The position numbers were made by a program, and so were the translations under genes. A model generated the notes under the pieces. That model was not told where the DNA came from. It saw only the letters and a program-made list of their open reading frames with translations, and ran no database searches. From Chionoecetes opilio (taxonomy: Eukaryota; Arthropoda; Malacostraca; Decapoda; Majidae), in contig JACEEZ010015315.1 in NCBI GenBank assembly GCA_016584305.1, positions 1 to 64,000 of the forward strand: 64,000 bases of DNA. Reading direction: 5' to 3'. Below, in pieces: positions 1-9,818 of the stretch. Numbering within the stretch: the stretch's first letter is position 1; each line of letters begins with the position of its first letter.

Positions 1-35
1 CAAAACGTGACCCGAGCCAGGAGGAGGAGAAGAGA

Positions 36-151
36 AGGGAGGGGGGGAGAGGGGGAGAGGAAGGGACATGGAGGAGTGGGTAGAGAGGAGAGGGAGAGAG
101 GAGAGAGAGAGGAGAGGAGGAGGACGAGGAGACGAAAAGAGAGTACAATCC

Positions 152-207
<56 letters not shown>

Positions 208-260
208 GAGAGACAGAGAGGAGAGAGGAGAGAGGAGAGACAAACCGACAGACAGACAAA
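36..260. repeat. GA-rich microsatellite tract
   Basis: Purine-only sequence, mostly (GA)n, followed by a GACA/AACA-rich stretch. The same succession of GA tract, GACAGACA tract and ATCCGGAACA recurs near 9.0-9.3 kb, which marks the left part of a duplicated segment. The open frames here (RERERE-type) are repeat translations, not genes. Confidence 0.9.
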
Positions 261-376
261 CAAACAGACACACAGAGACATCCGGAACAACTACTACTTA
301 ACAAATTATGAACGTTTCTTTCCTTCTAATGAAAAAAGTGTGCTGCAAATACCAGCCAACCAATCAAATGTGCAAA

Positions 377-1412
377 TTGATTGATCAATTTAATGCCTAA
401 AAAGGTGAATGTGAGGTCATATGGCACTATGGCAAAGCATATAAAGGGGAGGGGTTAAAGAATAATAGTGAAACGGTGAGGGAAGGGGAAAGAACGGAAT
501 GTTACAGCAGGATGGTTAGATCAGATGTAGGATGTGGATTTGTTGGAGGAAGGAGGTTAAATTTTCCAGGGAGAAGGAGGGGGATTCCGGGAGAATGTCC
601 GCAAGACAGGGAGGTCGGGAAAGGGAGGACAAATGAGGGAAGGAACTGGAACGGGCAGGAGTAAGATGGGGGCAGGATATTAGGACATGTTGGACAGTGA
701 GAGGAGCTTGACAGGGTGTGCAGAGGTTTGGGGAGGAGAGTGACATGAGACAGGAGTGAGTGAGGTTGGTATGGCCTATGCGTAAGCGTGCGAGAGCAGT
801 CTCCCAACGTCTATTAGAGTGGTAAGGATTTGACCATGGAGAGATAGAGGGTTTGATCAGGCGAAGTTTATTGGCAGAGAAAGTGGTCCAGGAGGATTGC
901 CAGCGGTCGAATAGGAAAGATTTAAAGGAAGGGTAGTAGTCGGAGGCTGGCAAGTTTGAGAAACGGGGGCATTGGGACATAGTGGACGAGCGCGCCAAAG
1001 AATCAACGCGTTCGTTGCCTCAGATACCCATGTGACTCGGTACCGAGCAGAAGCAAATTGTTTTGTGGCGTATGGATAGTCGGAATAACCAGTCTTAAAT
1101 CTCCCGAACAAGAGGGTGAACTGAGCGAAGAGATTGTATAAGAGAAAGGGAATTGCGGGAATCAGTGAAGATAGTGAAGGAACAGGATGGGTAGAAAAGT
1201 ATGCGTTTCAAGGCGAAGAGGATGGCGTACAATTCCGTTGTAAGAACAGTGGATTCTGTAGGTAGTTGGTATTGATAGTGAAGACTGAAGAGAGAGGAAG
1301 AGGACAGCAAAGCCAGAATCAGAGTGGATTTAGAACCGTCGGTGTAGACGTGGGACGTGGGTGCTAAAGGAATGAGTGCAAAGGTGTTCAAGAAAGTGAG
1401 AACGGAGGACAG
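377..1412 (-). mobile_element. 5'-truncated LINE with RNase H domain (I/Jockey-like), 3' part
   Basis: On the minus strand this holds the C-terminal part of a non-LTR retrotransposon ORF2. An RNase H segment at about 1421-1095 shows YTDGS, the acidic LTTELYAI and FTDS. After a frameshift there is a C-terminal tail at about 998-516 with the knuckle CTPC...VQHVLISC. The 3' UTR and an ATTGATTGATC-type tail reach 377. The insertion is flanked by the 10-bp direct repeat AATGTGCAAA at 367-376 and 1413-1422, a target-site duplication. The related segment at about 9,375 is uninterrupted (AAGTGTACAAAGAATAAG), so it is the empty site. ORF2 is broken by frameshifts and no reverse transcriptase part is present. 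The exact clade is uncertain. Confidence 0.85.
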
Positions 1413-1735
1413 AATGTGCAAAGAATAAGAGTTAAAATATCATTGCTATGGAAGTTTTCAGAAATGTAACGTGACTATAAGACGAAGTTCCTATCTATAC
1501 TTGCACGTTATTCAAATGTTCATGTTGATACTCGCGTTTTCTTTATAATTTCTGCTCCAGTATGTAGTGGAGATACTATTTACTTCCAGAAACCAAACTT
1601 ATGTTACTTATTGACACGGGAAGCCAGTCTGAAGCAAAAGAAAACCAGTCACGAGAAAAGAGATATAGGAAAGGAAAAATACTTCCTATGCGGTGACACT
1701 GAGAGCTTGAGAAGTGTGTTTAAAAAAAAAAAAAT

Positions 1736-1840
1736 TATATAAGTTAGTAAGCAAGTAAGTATAATAAGTAATGATAAGTAAGTAAGTATAGTAAGTATAA
1801 CAAGTAAGTAAGTAATCATAAGTAAGAACGTAAGTAAGCC
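1736..1840. repeat. (TAAG)n-like microsatellite
   Basis: Irregular TAAGTAAG/TAAGTATAA tandem repeat. The related segment at about 10,040-10,130 carries the same tract with a different number of units. Confidence 0.8.
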
Positions 1841-2101
1841 TAGGTGGTAGTCAGGGGCACGCCTCTTCGTCCCTACACTGCAGGGAATATTATTTTCTCT
1901 GTCAATGAATTAATGACAGATGGGATTACTATGGACAGCAGTGTAAGGATCTTCTTAGATAAAGACAACATTTTCATGAATTTGAATCAATTCATTTTTT
2001 GTCTAATTTGCATGGCGTCTTCAGTAATAAAATTAATCCTTTTGTTCACTGTACGTGATTAAATATTCTTATCGCTACGGATCAGAGACACTTATCTATA
2101 T

Positions 2102-3217
2102 CTATTGTTTGAGTCTGTGTCTCACTCCATGTGGCTGGGAGCGGCTGCCCTGAGCCTGCCTTTGCCTCAGGGCTGTCGCTCCCTCGCGCTCCCTTGTGGC
2201 AGCCACTTGTCGCGCCCAAGCAACACGGGCTGCACCAGAAAGTGTTGGAGGCGTATTGGCATCTCTCAAATCTAACGTTGCCTTGTTTTTCCGCGCTCTA
2301 CTTCCCTTAACATCGGTCGCTGGAGTCGCAGTCGCCTGCCTTTCCCTCAGGGCAATCACACCCTCGCGCTCCCTGATGGCAGCCACTTGTCGCGCCCAAG
2401 CAACACGGGCTGCACCAGAAAGTGTTGGAGGCGTATTGGCATCTCTCAAATCTAACGATGCCTTGTTTTTCCGCGCTCTACTTCCCTTAACCTCGGTCGC
2501 TGGAGTCGCAGTCGTCTGCCTTTCCCTCAGGGCAATCACACCCTCGCGCTCCCTGATGGCAGCCACTTGTCGCGCCCAAGCAACACGGGCTGCACCAGAA
2601 AGTGTTGGAGGCATTTTCGCATCGCCCAATTCTAACGCTGCCTTGTTTTTCTGCAATTTGCCGGCACTGTGGGAGTCTGGTTTCTCCTTCCGTACACTGG
2701 CGGTGGCTTCTCTTCGTGCCATGGAGCTAGAGCGGCTGCCCTGAGCCTGCCTTTCCCTCAGGGCAATCACACCCTGGCGCTCCTTTTCAACTTCTGGGAA
2801 AACAGGAAGAGGAGTTGCTTCCACCTCATCCATGTTTCCATCTCTCTCATCCTCTTCCAGCTCATCTTCCCCACGGAGGGAAGTAGCCTCATCATCGACC
2901 TGCTTTTCCTGTACCTCATCTTCACTCTCTTCGTAAATCACTTCCATGGAATTTCGGTATTTTCGGTATGCATTTCGGTAACGTTCGTGTCGGTCCATCT
3001 CTTGGTGCCTCGCAACACTTTCCTTCTGCTGAGCCTGCCTTTGCCTCAGGGCTGTCGCTCCCTCGCGCTCCCTTTTGGCAGCCTCGCGTCGTGCCCAGGC
3101 CACACGGGCGGGGCCCAGAGGAGGCCAAGGCATAGCCACCATTACCGGATCAAAGGCTGCCTTGTTGGGACGCATTTTTCTTTTGCTTTCTTTCTTATTG
3201 ATGAAGCAATTCTCCAT
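2102..3217 (-). CDS. Modular Lys/Arg/Glu-rich repeat protein, unknown function (intact copy)
   Basis: I do not recognise the family. This is a 371-residue open frame starting MENCF. A basic segment (KESKRKMRPNK) is followed by an ARVAWARREAAKREREG module, a strongly acidic stretch (EESEDEVQEKQVDDE...EEDERDGNMDEVE), and then nearly three copies of a 60-residue unit beginning KNKA.LDLRDA and containing ARVAWARQVAA and REREGVIALRERQ. The repetition is also visible in DNA as a 180-bp period. Alternating acidic and basic coiled segments would suit a scaffold or nucleic-acid-associated protein, but that is inference. It lies antisense within a DNAI1 intron. A candidate splice acceptor (TTTTCACCTAG) ends near 3,262 on this strand, so upstream exons are possible. 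The related copy at 10.4-15.9 kb is longer and frame-broken. It could also be a repetitive element rather than a host gene. Confidence 0.5.
   Translation of the reverse strand: MENCFINKKESKRKMRPNKAAFDPVMVAMPWPPLGPARVAWARREAAKREREGATALRQRQAQQKESVARHQEMDRHERYRNAYRKYRNSMEVIYEESEDEVQEKQVDDEATSLRGEDELEEDERDGNMDEVEATPLPVFPEVEKERQGVIALRERQAQGSRSSSMARREATASVRKEKPDSHSAGKLQKNKAALELGDAKMPPTLSGAARVAWARQVAAIREREGVIALRERQTTATPATEVKGSRARKNKASLDLRDANTPPTLSGAARVAWARQVAAIREREGVIALRERQATATPATDVKGSRARKNKATLDLRDANTPPTLSGAARVAWARQVAATREREGATALRQRQAQGSRSQPHGVRHRLKQ
2160..2700 (-). repeat. 180-bp in-frame tandem repeat (about 3 units)
   Basis: Units start with GCAGCCACTTGTCGCGCCCA at 2199, 2379 and 2559, a period of exactly 180 bp or 60 codons. 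Two units are nearly identical and the third diverges at its end. The period is a multiple of three and the frame stays open across all units, consistent with coding constraint or recent in-frame duplication. Confidence 0.9.
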
Positions 3218-3554
3218 CGTCGTCTACCCTTAACTCAGACACTCTGTCGCCGCCAGCAGGCTAGGTGAAAATATTGAAAATGTGCTTGGATCTAACAACA
3301 TGTCCTTTTATGGCACAGGAGATAATATGCTTCACTAACCAATAGCAGAGCCATAGATATCTACGACTCTGACCCTTAGCGATCCTTATGCAAGGGTTCC
3401 AAGTCAAATATTGTACTAACTCCATGCTCTTGTTAATACACCTAGATCCAAGCTGGAGCAGATGGGGAACCAATCATGGATCATGACTACAAGTGACTAC
3501 ACACACACACACACACACACACACACTTCCTGAAGTTCCACTATTCCTAACTCC

Positions 3555-3661
3555 AACCTCAATCAGCCAGCGTCTAGCCGCACTCAGGCGTCAAGGGGCT
3601 CTCCTGCCCCTCGCCCTCAGCCTCCTCCTCGCGGGGGGCGGCCCTCTTCTCACGCCGCGCA

Positions 3662-3696
<35 letters not shown>

Positions 3697-4050
3697 CGGC
3701 ACGAGCACGGGCAGGGGCACGGGCAGGTGGAACACGCCGTGCTCCCACTACGACACATGCGTGCCCTCCCTCGCCGCTGCGGCCCACGGCCCCGGCGAGG
3801 CCCTGGCTTCCAGGGGCGCCGGGGGAAGGTGGGGCCTCGGCTGCTTGAGGCGAGGCACGAGCGGCGCCACTGCCGGCGAGGCCGCGGCGGGCGGCTTGAG
3901 GTCCTCCTCCAGGAAGTCCTCGACGCAGGCGCGGGCCCGGCCCTTGGGGGGAGGCGCCTCAGGCATGGGCTGTGCCTCGGTGGTCTGCGGGACCTCCTCC
4001 AGGCCCCCAGCCTCGCCCTCACGGGGCTCCTCTTCACCACCACTCTTCTT
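3555..4050 (-). other. CpG/GC-rich island with candidate minus-strand coding segment
   Basis: GC-rich block with (GAGCAC)n near 3663-3710. On the minus strand, 3966-3748 reads as an open segment (MPEAPPPKGRARACVEDFLEEDLKP...) with strongly G/C-biased third positions, like the recognised host exons. It lies upstream of the modular repeat ORF on the same strand and could be its 5' exon. The related block at 16.27-16.85 kb keeps the general sequence but not the frame. Other frames are also open because the region is GC-rich, so coding is not proven. Confidence 0.35.
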
Positions 4051-4189
4051 TATTTCCTTTTTTCTTTTATTTAAAAAAAATAATAATAATACTTTTGTGT
4101 GTTGGGTTGACCGCGCGCTCCCAGTCTCGCAAACCTAACTATACCTAACAAACAAAACAACTAACCTAACAACACCTATTATACACCTA

Positions 4190-4676
4190 CCGTAGATAAC
4201 ACTAAAGTCGCCAGGACAACTTTTTTTTCGATGTAGCTACAGACGTGTGGTGGCGTTAATACGTACATTTTTACATTCATGATTTCAGGAAAGCTAGAAG
4301 GGGCTATCTGGAGAATCTGTGTCATTTTCTGTCGTTCGTCTGTGTCATATTATGACTATAAATTAACAAATCACAAAAATATCACCAGAGTGGCGACCAA
4401 CAATAAGGTCGCCTGTTAGTGTTTATGTTCTGAGTGTCCTCCCACCGTCGTCGTCGCCCGAAAAAAAAACGAGTAGTGAAATTTGAAACCGTATATACTT
4501 GCAGCTACAAAGCATAAAACAACGTTCGCTGAAACAGGGTAGATTATACAGTCATGATTATAAACTACTGTGTATCATCTTCAGTGGCACATACAAATCA
4601 GTAGTGCTGCTATAATTCGTAATATATGGCGCCTGGCGACATTAGTGCACCGTGGCGACTATAGTGTTATCTACGG
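4190..4676. mobile_element. MITE with CCGTAGATAACACTAAAGTC termini (TA target site)
   Basis: A 487-bp element whose left end CCGTAGATAACACTAAAGTC is mirrored at the right end (ending ...GTGTTATCTACGG) and flanked by TA on both sides, as for Tc1/mariner-type MITEs. It has no transposase. Further copies or fragments lie at 32,259, 42,424, 52,950, 53,145-54,425 and 55,363. The related segment at about 17,010 lacks the element and joins the two flanks directly, an empty site. Confidence 0.85.
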
Positions 4677-4864
4677 TAACCTATACTTAAACGTCTGTGT
4701 GTGTGTGTGTGTGCGAGCAATCAGTGGTGGCTGGTGGCAGGATACTATGGAGGGTTTCCCAGCACCTCACATCACAGTACACAAACAAGTAAATTAGTAA
4801 CATGGCGTGCATTACCTACCTCATTACGAGCCATTAGACGTAAATCCCCGGGGAATATTTCACT

Positions 4865-5235
4865 GTATTTTCCGTCACTGTGTAGTACCTTCCCTGTACA
4901 ACACCCTGGCACAGTGTTTCAACAGGACTGTGAACAATAGCGAGAAGTAAGCACATAACACTACCTCAAAACACACTGTCACACGCTACTTGCTCCGCGC
5001 TTTGAAAACAACTGGCAATTTCTGAAGCGCCCTTTAACTTTTTTTAACGCCCGTCACTGCGTAGTACCTTCCCTGTACAACACCCTGGTACAGTGTTTCA
5101 ACAGGACTGTGAACAATAGCGAGAGGTATGCACAGAACACTACCTTAAAACACACTGTCACACGCTACCTACTTGCTCCGCGCTTTGAAAACAACTGGCA
5201 ACTGGCAATCTCTGAAGCGCCCTTTAACTTTTGGA
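4865..5235. repeat. About 180-bp tandem repeat, 2 units
   Basis: Two units beginning GTCACTG(T/C)GTAGTACCTTCCC at about 4873 and 5053, each containing ACACTGTCACACGCTACTTG and TGCTCCGCGCTTTGAAAACA. The related region at 17.65-18.37 kb contains four units, so this is a variable-number locus. Confidence 0.85.
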
Positions 5236-5496
5236 GCGAAATTTCAAACGCAAATCCTACATCCAGCATGAAAGTAACACAAATCATTAATAACATTGAG
5301 TAATACTTCACCCATTGATATGTTGTACACTATAAATATGAAGTGTAATGTTCAGATATAGTTTTAGTGCAAAAATCACGTCATGCCCACAAATTTAACA
5401 AGACGCCAGTTTGAGCGTCAGAAGGGCACAAAACAGTAACTAGTTGTAAGGTTGGTGGAATAACTACTTACGCTATTACATGTTTGTGGTTAATAG

Positions 5497-5689
5497 GTTG
5501 TGAACCCTCTCGTGATACTGGGAGTTGAGGGACTAGGAGGAGAGAAACCAGGCTATAAAGGTGGTGGCGGTGGTGGTGGTGGTAGCCTGCTGAGTCTGTA
5601 CCACCAACCCAACCTCGGGGACCTGCGACGAGTGGCCTGCATTGTGGAGAGGATGGTCACGCAGAACATATACGATGATATATCTCAAG
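5497..5689 (+). CDS. DNAI1: Dynein axonemal intermediate chain 1 exon (upstream copy)
   Basis: Outer-arm dynein intermediate chain exon. The acceptor is TTAATAG before 5497 and the donor is GTGGGT after 5689, ending in phase 1. The frame reads VNPLVILGVEGLGGEKPGY, a poly-Gly run, then LRRVACIVERMVTQNIYDDISQ. The last part corresponds to the conserved ERMVNQN.YDDIAQ segment just before the WD domain, and the split codon joins in frame with the DFKYWEDG exon at 19,793. A second, indel-ridden copy lies at 18,650-18,839. By gene order (earlier exons at 7.5 and 8.8 kb) the copy at 18.65 kb is in the expected place. This intact one sits upstream, from a tandem duplication or a joined alternative haplotype. 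Confidence 0.85.
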
Positions 5690-5699
5690 GTGGGTGATG

Positions 5700-6340
5700 A
5701 TGATGGTGGTGGTGGTGGTGGTGGTGTGGTGGCAATAGAGCTAAGTTCAGTTCAGTTCAGTTGTGGGTTGGGAGTATAGCCTTTTTTATCGGCATCTTCT
5801 GATGTTTCTCTTCTTGCTGTCTGGGTCTTTAGTTAGTTGTCTTCTCTTTTTCTGTCTTTTAAGTTCTTTCTCTTTCTTTCCTCTTCTTGAATGGTGACGC
5901 AGAACATATACGATGATATATCTCAAGGTGGGTAATTGATTGATTGATTGTAATGCCAAAAAAAAGGAAATGTGCCAGATATCCCGGGGCGTATTTAGGA
6001 TCTTGAAACATTGGGGGCTTAGGCCAGCCAAGAGATCTTTACATTTTTACAGGATAATTTTCAATTTATTTATGAGTATAATGGATATAAGATGTGAGAC
6101 ACTGTGCTCTACCAAAAGGCTCCGGAATTTGCTTAGTATAACTTTGGAAACATGAAATTAAATTAAATTAAGACAATCTGAGTTGGGGTTCAACTTCGTT
6201 ATTATTTTTATTTTCATTAGTAAGAGGAAACCCTAAGAAAAAGAGAGTTTTAGCGTGACGAAGCAGTCATATAGATTATATATTGCCAATGCTTTGTTCA
6301 ATACTGAAATCTGACCAACCTCGGTTTTAGAGCTAATTTT
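5700..6340. other. Short exon-end duplication, LINE tail and hAT-like end
   Basis: After a GTGGTG microsatellite, 5888-5934 repeats the last 40 or so bases of the preceding DNAI1 exon including its GTGGGT donor (GCAGAACATATACGATGATA is identical). ATTGATTGATTG then leads into the same LINE 3' tail found at 377 and 18.9 kb. GGGGCGTATTTAGGA near 5,987 resembles a hAT-type terminus. I recognise no gene here. Confidence 0.6.
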
Positions 6341-6390
6341 TTTTTTTTTTTTACATCACAGAAGACTGGCCATGGACACACAAAAATGCA
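6340..6390 (-). mobile_element. 3' end fragment of a poly(A) LINE
   Basis: A poly(T) run followed by TTACATCACAGAAGACTGGCC, then ACACACAAAAATG. This matches the 3' UTR beside the poly(T) tract at 24,617 (TTACATCACAGGGAACTGGC), so it is the minus-strand 3' end of the same LINE family. Confidence 0.65.
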
Positions 6391-6895
6391 CTTCGAAAAA
6401 AATGCACTTCGAAAAGAATGCACTTTGAAAAAATACACTTCGAAAAAATGCACTTCGAAAAAGATGCGATTCGAAAAAAATGCACTTTAAAAAAAATGCG
6501 GTTCGAAAAAAATGCACTTTAAAAAAAATGCGGTTCGAAAAAAATGCACTTCGAAAAAAATGCACTTAAAAAAAATGCACTTCGAAAAAAATGCACTTTA
6601 AAAAAAATGCGGTTCGAAAAAAATGTACTTTAAAAAAATGCGGTTCGAAAAAAATGCACTTCGAAAAAAATGCACTTCGAAAGAAATGCACTTTAAAAAA
6701 AATGCACTTCGAAAAAAATGCACAAAAAAAAAAATGCACTTCGAAAAAAATGCACTTCGAAAAAAATGCACTTCGAAAAAAATGCACTTCAAAAAAAATG
6801 CACTTCGAAAAAAATGCACTTCGAAAAAAATGCACTTCAAATCTCGAAAAAAATGCATCTTCGAAAAAATGCATCTTCAAAAAGCCTTGAAAAAC
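6385..6895. repeat. 16-bp A-rich minisatellite (ATGCACTTCGAAAAAA)n
   Basis: About 30 copies of a 16-bp unit ATGCACTTCGAAAAAA with TTCGAA/TTTAAA/GGTTCGAA variants. As 16 is not a multiple of 3, every frame cycles through the same peptides (KKMHFEKNALRKKCTS on +, MHFFRSAFF on -), which explains the long open frames. It starts directly beside a LINE 3' end. Confidence 0.95.
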
Positions 6896-7175
6896 ACTTC
6901 TGTCGTTCTTGTCCATCTGATATTCTCTTCTTCACCTTTCCAAAAGGTTTTTTGGTGTCTCCTCTGTCATGCACTCCTCATCTCCTCTGTTCTTTCCACC
7001 TCTCTCATGTTCTGCTCATGAAAAGGATGCCATCAGCATACGCTAAGTAACATCTAACCAAATATCTTGTTTTTTACTATAATTTTATGTTGGTCCCAGT
7101 CAGAGCTTATCATATTTTTGTGAGAGAAAAAAAGAAAAAAAAAGAAAATAAAGGTATTTGAGATCCGGAGCTATT

Positions 7176-7310
7176 CATAAGAACATAAGAACATAAGAAA
7201 ATAAGGAAGCTACAAGGGCGCGAGACCTACACCGTACACGTGATATTCTGTTACCAACATACCTATATCCTTCATCCTCATCCATAAAATGCAACCCCTT
7301 TTTTAATCCC
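7176..7310 (-). mobile_element. CR1-like LINE 3' end fragment, (CATAAGAA)n tail
   Basis: Contains CATAAGAACATAAGAA, then GGAAGCTACAAG...GAGACCTACAC and a CATCC(ACC)TTCATCC-type motif. This is the reverse complement of the 3' terminus of the LINE at 58.3-59.4 kb. The copy is short and degraded. Confidence 0.8.
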
Positions 7311-7483
7311 CCCTTTTTGAAAAAGAGAAAGACCTCCTGTAAGTGATAAGTAACCTCCTTTTCTATGTTTAAGTGCCTCACTGTAGGAGTGATAAGTAAC
7401 CTTCCTTTCTATGTTTAATTGACCTGTAAGTGCTACGAATACAACCTCATATGAAAGCCTTGCACAGCCCAAGACTGGGGCAG

Positions 7484-7619
7484 TGGCGGAGCCTCGAGGC
7501 GGGAGCTGAGGAGGTGTACCGGGGCGGGTGGACGAGGGAGGAGCTGGCCAGGATAGACCATCAGCCCAAACCTTCACACAGCGACCGCGTGTCCCAGACC
7601 AACCCCCAACCCCACCAAG
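7484..7619 (+). CDS. DNAI1: Dynein axonemal intermediate chain 1, N-terminal region exon
   Basis: A 136-nt exon from acceptor GGGGCAG to donor GTAGCC, phase 0 to phase 1. It reads ...GGWTREELARID... and ends SDRVSQTNPQPHQ. The SDRVSQT motif corresponds to the SERASQT motif of animal DNAI1 proteins. The ending phase fits the next exon at 8,820 exactly, giving ...QPHQ|GGCDTD, parallel to the ECQTE motif that follows in DNAI1. The codons are GC3-rich, unlike the surrounding repeats. The 5' boundary is the nearest good acceptor and could be elsewhere. Earlier exons are not in the window. Confidence 0.65.
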
Positions 7620-7679
7620 GTAGCCAACAACCCCACAAGGTAGCCAGCGCATGTGTACTGTAACAACCCCATACACCTA

Positions 7680-8345
7680 CTAAAACGATTATTATTACTA
7701 ACAATTAGACAAACAAACTAAGTGGACTGCCTTTCTAAATGAATAAACTCTTTCCTTCATTTATTAGTTCTTTCCTTCCTCATGTTTTCCTCTCCTCTTC
7801 TTTTTTCGTGTCTTTTTCTCGTTTCAATTGAAGGAAACGTATATGTACGTCACGGTGAAATCGAACTAAGGAAATGTCACTTCATCTGGTCTATAGACAT
7901 TTTGAGCGCAACACATATACGAGTAACAGGTGACAGTATCAATTCATAAATATCTATTCAGTATAGACTCCCAGCCTCTGGCCCCTTTGCTTTTGGCTTC
8001 AGATTCTTGCGGCTGGCACGTGACAGCGGGAAAAGGCCCCACGGTTTGTTTCCAGCAATTAACCTCATCTACGTGATTACTCATTAAGGGGGGGCTTGTT
8101 GTCTAATGCAAAACGTTTGTTTACCAGAAAACCACCGTTGATTTTGAAAGCAACTACTTGCATGACAAATATCAGCTCAATCCGACAATACATAGGAGTA
8201 GTTTACGCTAAGTACTCATTAAGGGCTTTTTTTGATCGTCAAAAAATTTCTTCCTACGACCCCATTGATTTTGACAGCACTACTTGCATGTCAATTTCAG
8301 CTCATCCAATACTATGTGGAGTAGTTATACACTTTTGGCGGAAAA
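7680..8345. repeat. Intron sequence with a diverged tandem dimer
   Basis: 7680-8080 holds nothing I recognise. About 8083-8215 and 8216-8345 are two diverged copies of a ~133-bp unit, each with TACTCATTAAGG, then TTGATTTTGA(A/C)AGC and ACTACTTGCATG. A perfect 10-bp inverted repeat (GACAGCGAGC, loop TTC) follows at 8372-8394. Confidence 0.6.
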
Positions 8346-8819
8346 CTTGGTTCCACGGTCTTATGGTAAGCGACAGCGAGCTTCGCTCGCTGTCATATTT
8401 TATACTACTAAAAAAATAAATATAAATAAAATCATAAGGAAATACATGAAATACAAACTCAATAAACACAAACCAAATCAGATCGGAGGAGTAGAAGACA
8501 AAATAATTACGCTGGAGAAGAAAAAAAAAAAAAAAAAAAGTTTATCGAGTTGGCTGCACTGAATAACAAGAATGGGCCTTTTTTCCTGTATTCTAAATTT
8601 TTAAACATAATCATTCTGTTATCGCCCGCAACTGTAATCATTTTTTCTTTCTGTATTTCAGTTCTTCTATATTTTTTGTACACTTGCCCCCTCCCCCTCT
8701 TTGTAATTTCCCCCCTTTTCTCATAAGCTTGTGCTTGTCCCACCGCTTCTTTGTATCCCCATCCCCTCCCCGCCTTATCTTAATAAACTTTTAATCTTGT
8801 GTTTCCTCTTATCGCCCAG

Positions 8820-8997
8820 GAGGCTGCGATACAGACATAGCCGCCGCCCCCACCCGCTTCTCCGTGAACGTGGCGAGGGAGACCATATCGCGGCCTACAT
8901 GATTGAACCAGCTCGCCTGAACCGCCTACACCAGGAGAAGGAGAAGGAGAAAAGGAGAAGGAGACTGAAGGAGACGAAAATGTACAATCCCCAGGCC
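8820..8997 (+). CDS. DNAI1: Dynein axonemal intermediate chain 1 exon, frameshifted
   Basis: The acceptor ATCGCCCAG precedes 8820. With the phase of the exon at 7,619 it reads GGCDTDIAAAPTRFSVNVARE, parallel to the ECQTE...RTNFSA part of DNAI1. Near 8,865-8,890 the reading frame must shift by one base to continue as HIAAYMIEPARLNRLHQEKEKEK, parallel to the Lys/Glu-rich stretch after YDAY in DNAI1. The exon's 3' end is unclear because it runs into a GA microsatellite (a possible GTACAA donor lies at 8,982). The frameshift may be a sequencing error, as in neighbouring exons. Confidence 0.6.
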
Positions 8998-9048
8998 GAG
9001 AGCGAGAGAAGAGCCAGAGAGAGAGAAGAGAGAGCGAGAGAGAGAGAA

Positions 9049-9097
<49 letters not shown>

Positions 9098-9157
9098 GAG
9101 AGATTGAAATGCCAAAAGGGTAAAATTGCAGACAGACAGAGAGAGAGAGAGAGAGAG

Positions 9158-9203
<46 letters not shown>

Positions 9204-9215
9204 CCGACCGCCGAC
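8998..9215. repeat. GA microsatellite
   Basis: (GA)n interrupted once by a non-repeat stretch at about 9104-9130. It directly follows the Lys/Glu-rich coding segment and may extend into the transcript. Confidence 0.9.
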
Positions 9216-9454
9216 CGACATACAAACAGACAGACACACTTGACAAGACAACCGACAGACAGACAAACAAACAGACACAGACAGACATCCGGAACACTTA
9301 CTACTTAAGCAAATGAACGTTTCTTTCTCTTCTAGATATGAAAAATGTGTGTTGCAATTATACATTCGAAACCAATCAAGTGTACAAAGAATAAGATTTT
9401 AAACATTGCTATGGAAGTTTTCAGAATGTACCGTGACTATAAGACGAAGTTCCC

Positions 9455-9818
9455 ATAAGAAAACATAAAACATAAGAAAATAAGGAAGCTACAAGAGGCC
9501 GCGAAGCCTACACTGGTAGTTCCTGTCACCTAACATACCTACATCCACCTTTTCATCCCCATCCATGAACCTTCCATTCCCCTTTTAAGAGCTCCCCAAT
9601 GACTCAGCACTAACTCCCCTGTCTACTGAGACCATTCCATTCATTTTTCACCACCCTATTTGTGAACCAGTTTTTTTTCCCTATTTCCTTTCTAAATCTA
9701 AGCTTTTCCAGCTTGAATCCGTTACTTCTTGTTCTACTACCCTGGTTAAAAGCCGTAAGAAACTTTTCTACCTCTCCTTTATTAATCCCCTTAATCCCTT
9801 AAAAACTTCTATCAGTTC
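9455..9818 (-). mobile_element. CR1-like LINE 3' fragment private to copy 2
   Basis: Reverse complement of the 3' end of the LINE at 58.3-59.4 kb, including the TTCACAAATAGGGT...GAATG region and the ATGTTCTTATG-type tail. It splits GACGAAGTTCC|TATCTA, which is continuous in copy 1 at about 1,485. AGTTCC is repeated at both ends, so the likely target-site duplication is 6 bp. Confidence 0.85.

Noticed and set aside
6356..7050. Overlapping Lys/His/Phe-rich open frames on both strands
   Set aside because: Produced by the 16-bp A-rich minisatellite; the same peptide appears in every frame.
8731..9365. RERERE and SLSLSL proteins
   Set aside because: GA microsatellite translations. Only the segment 8820-8997 preceding it is supported as a DNAI1 exon.
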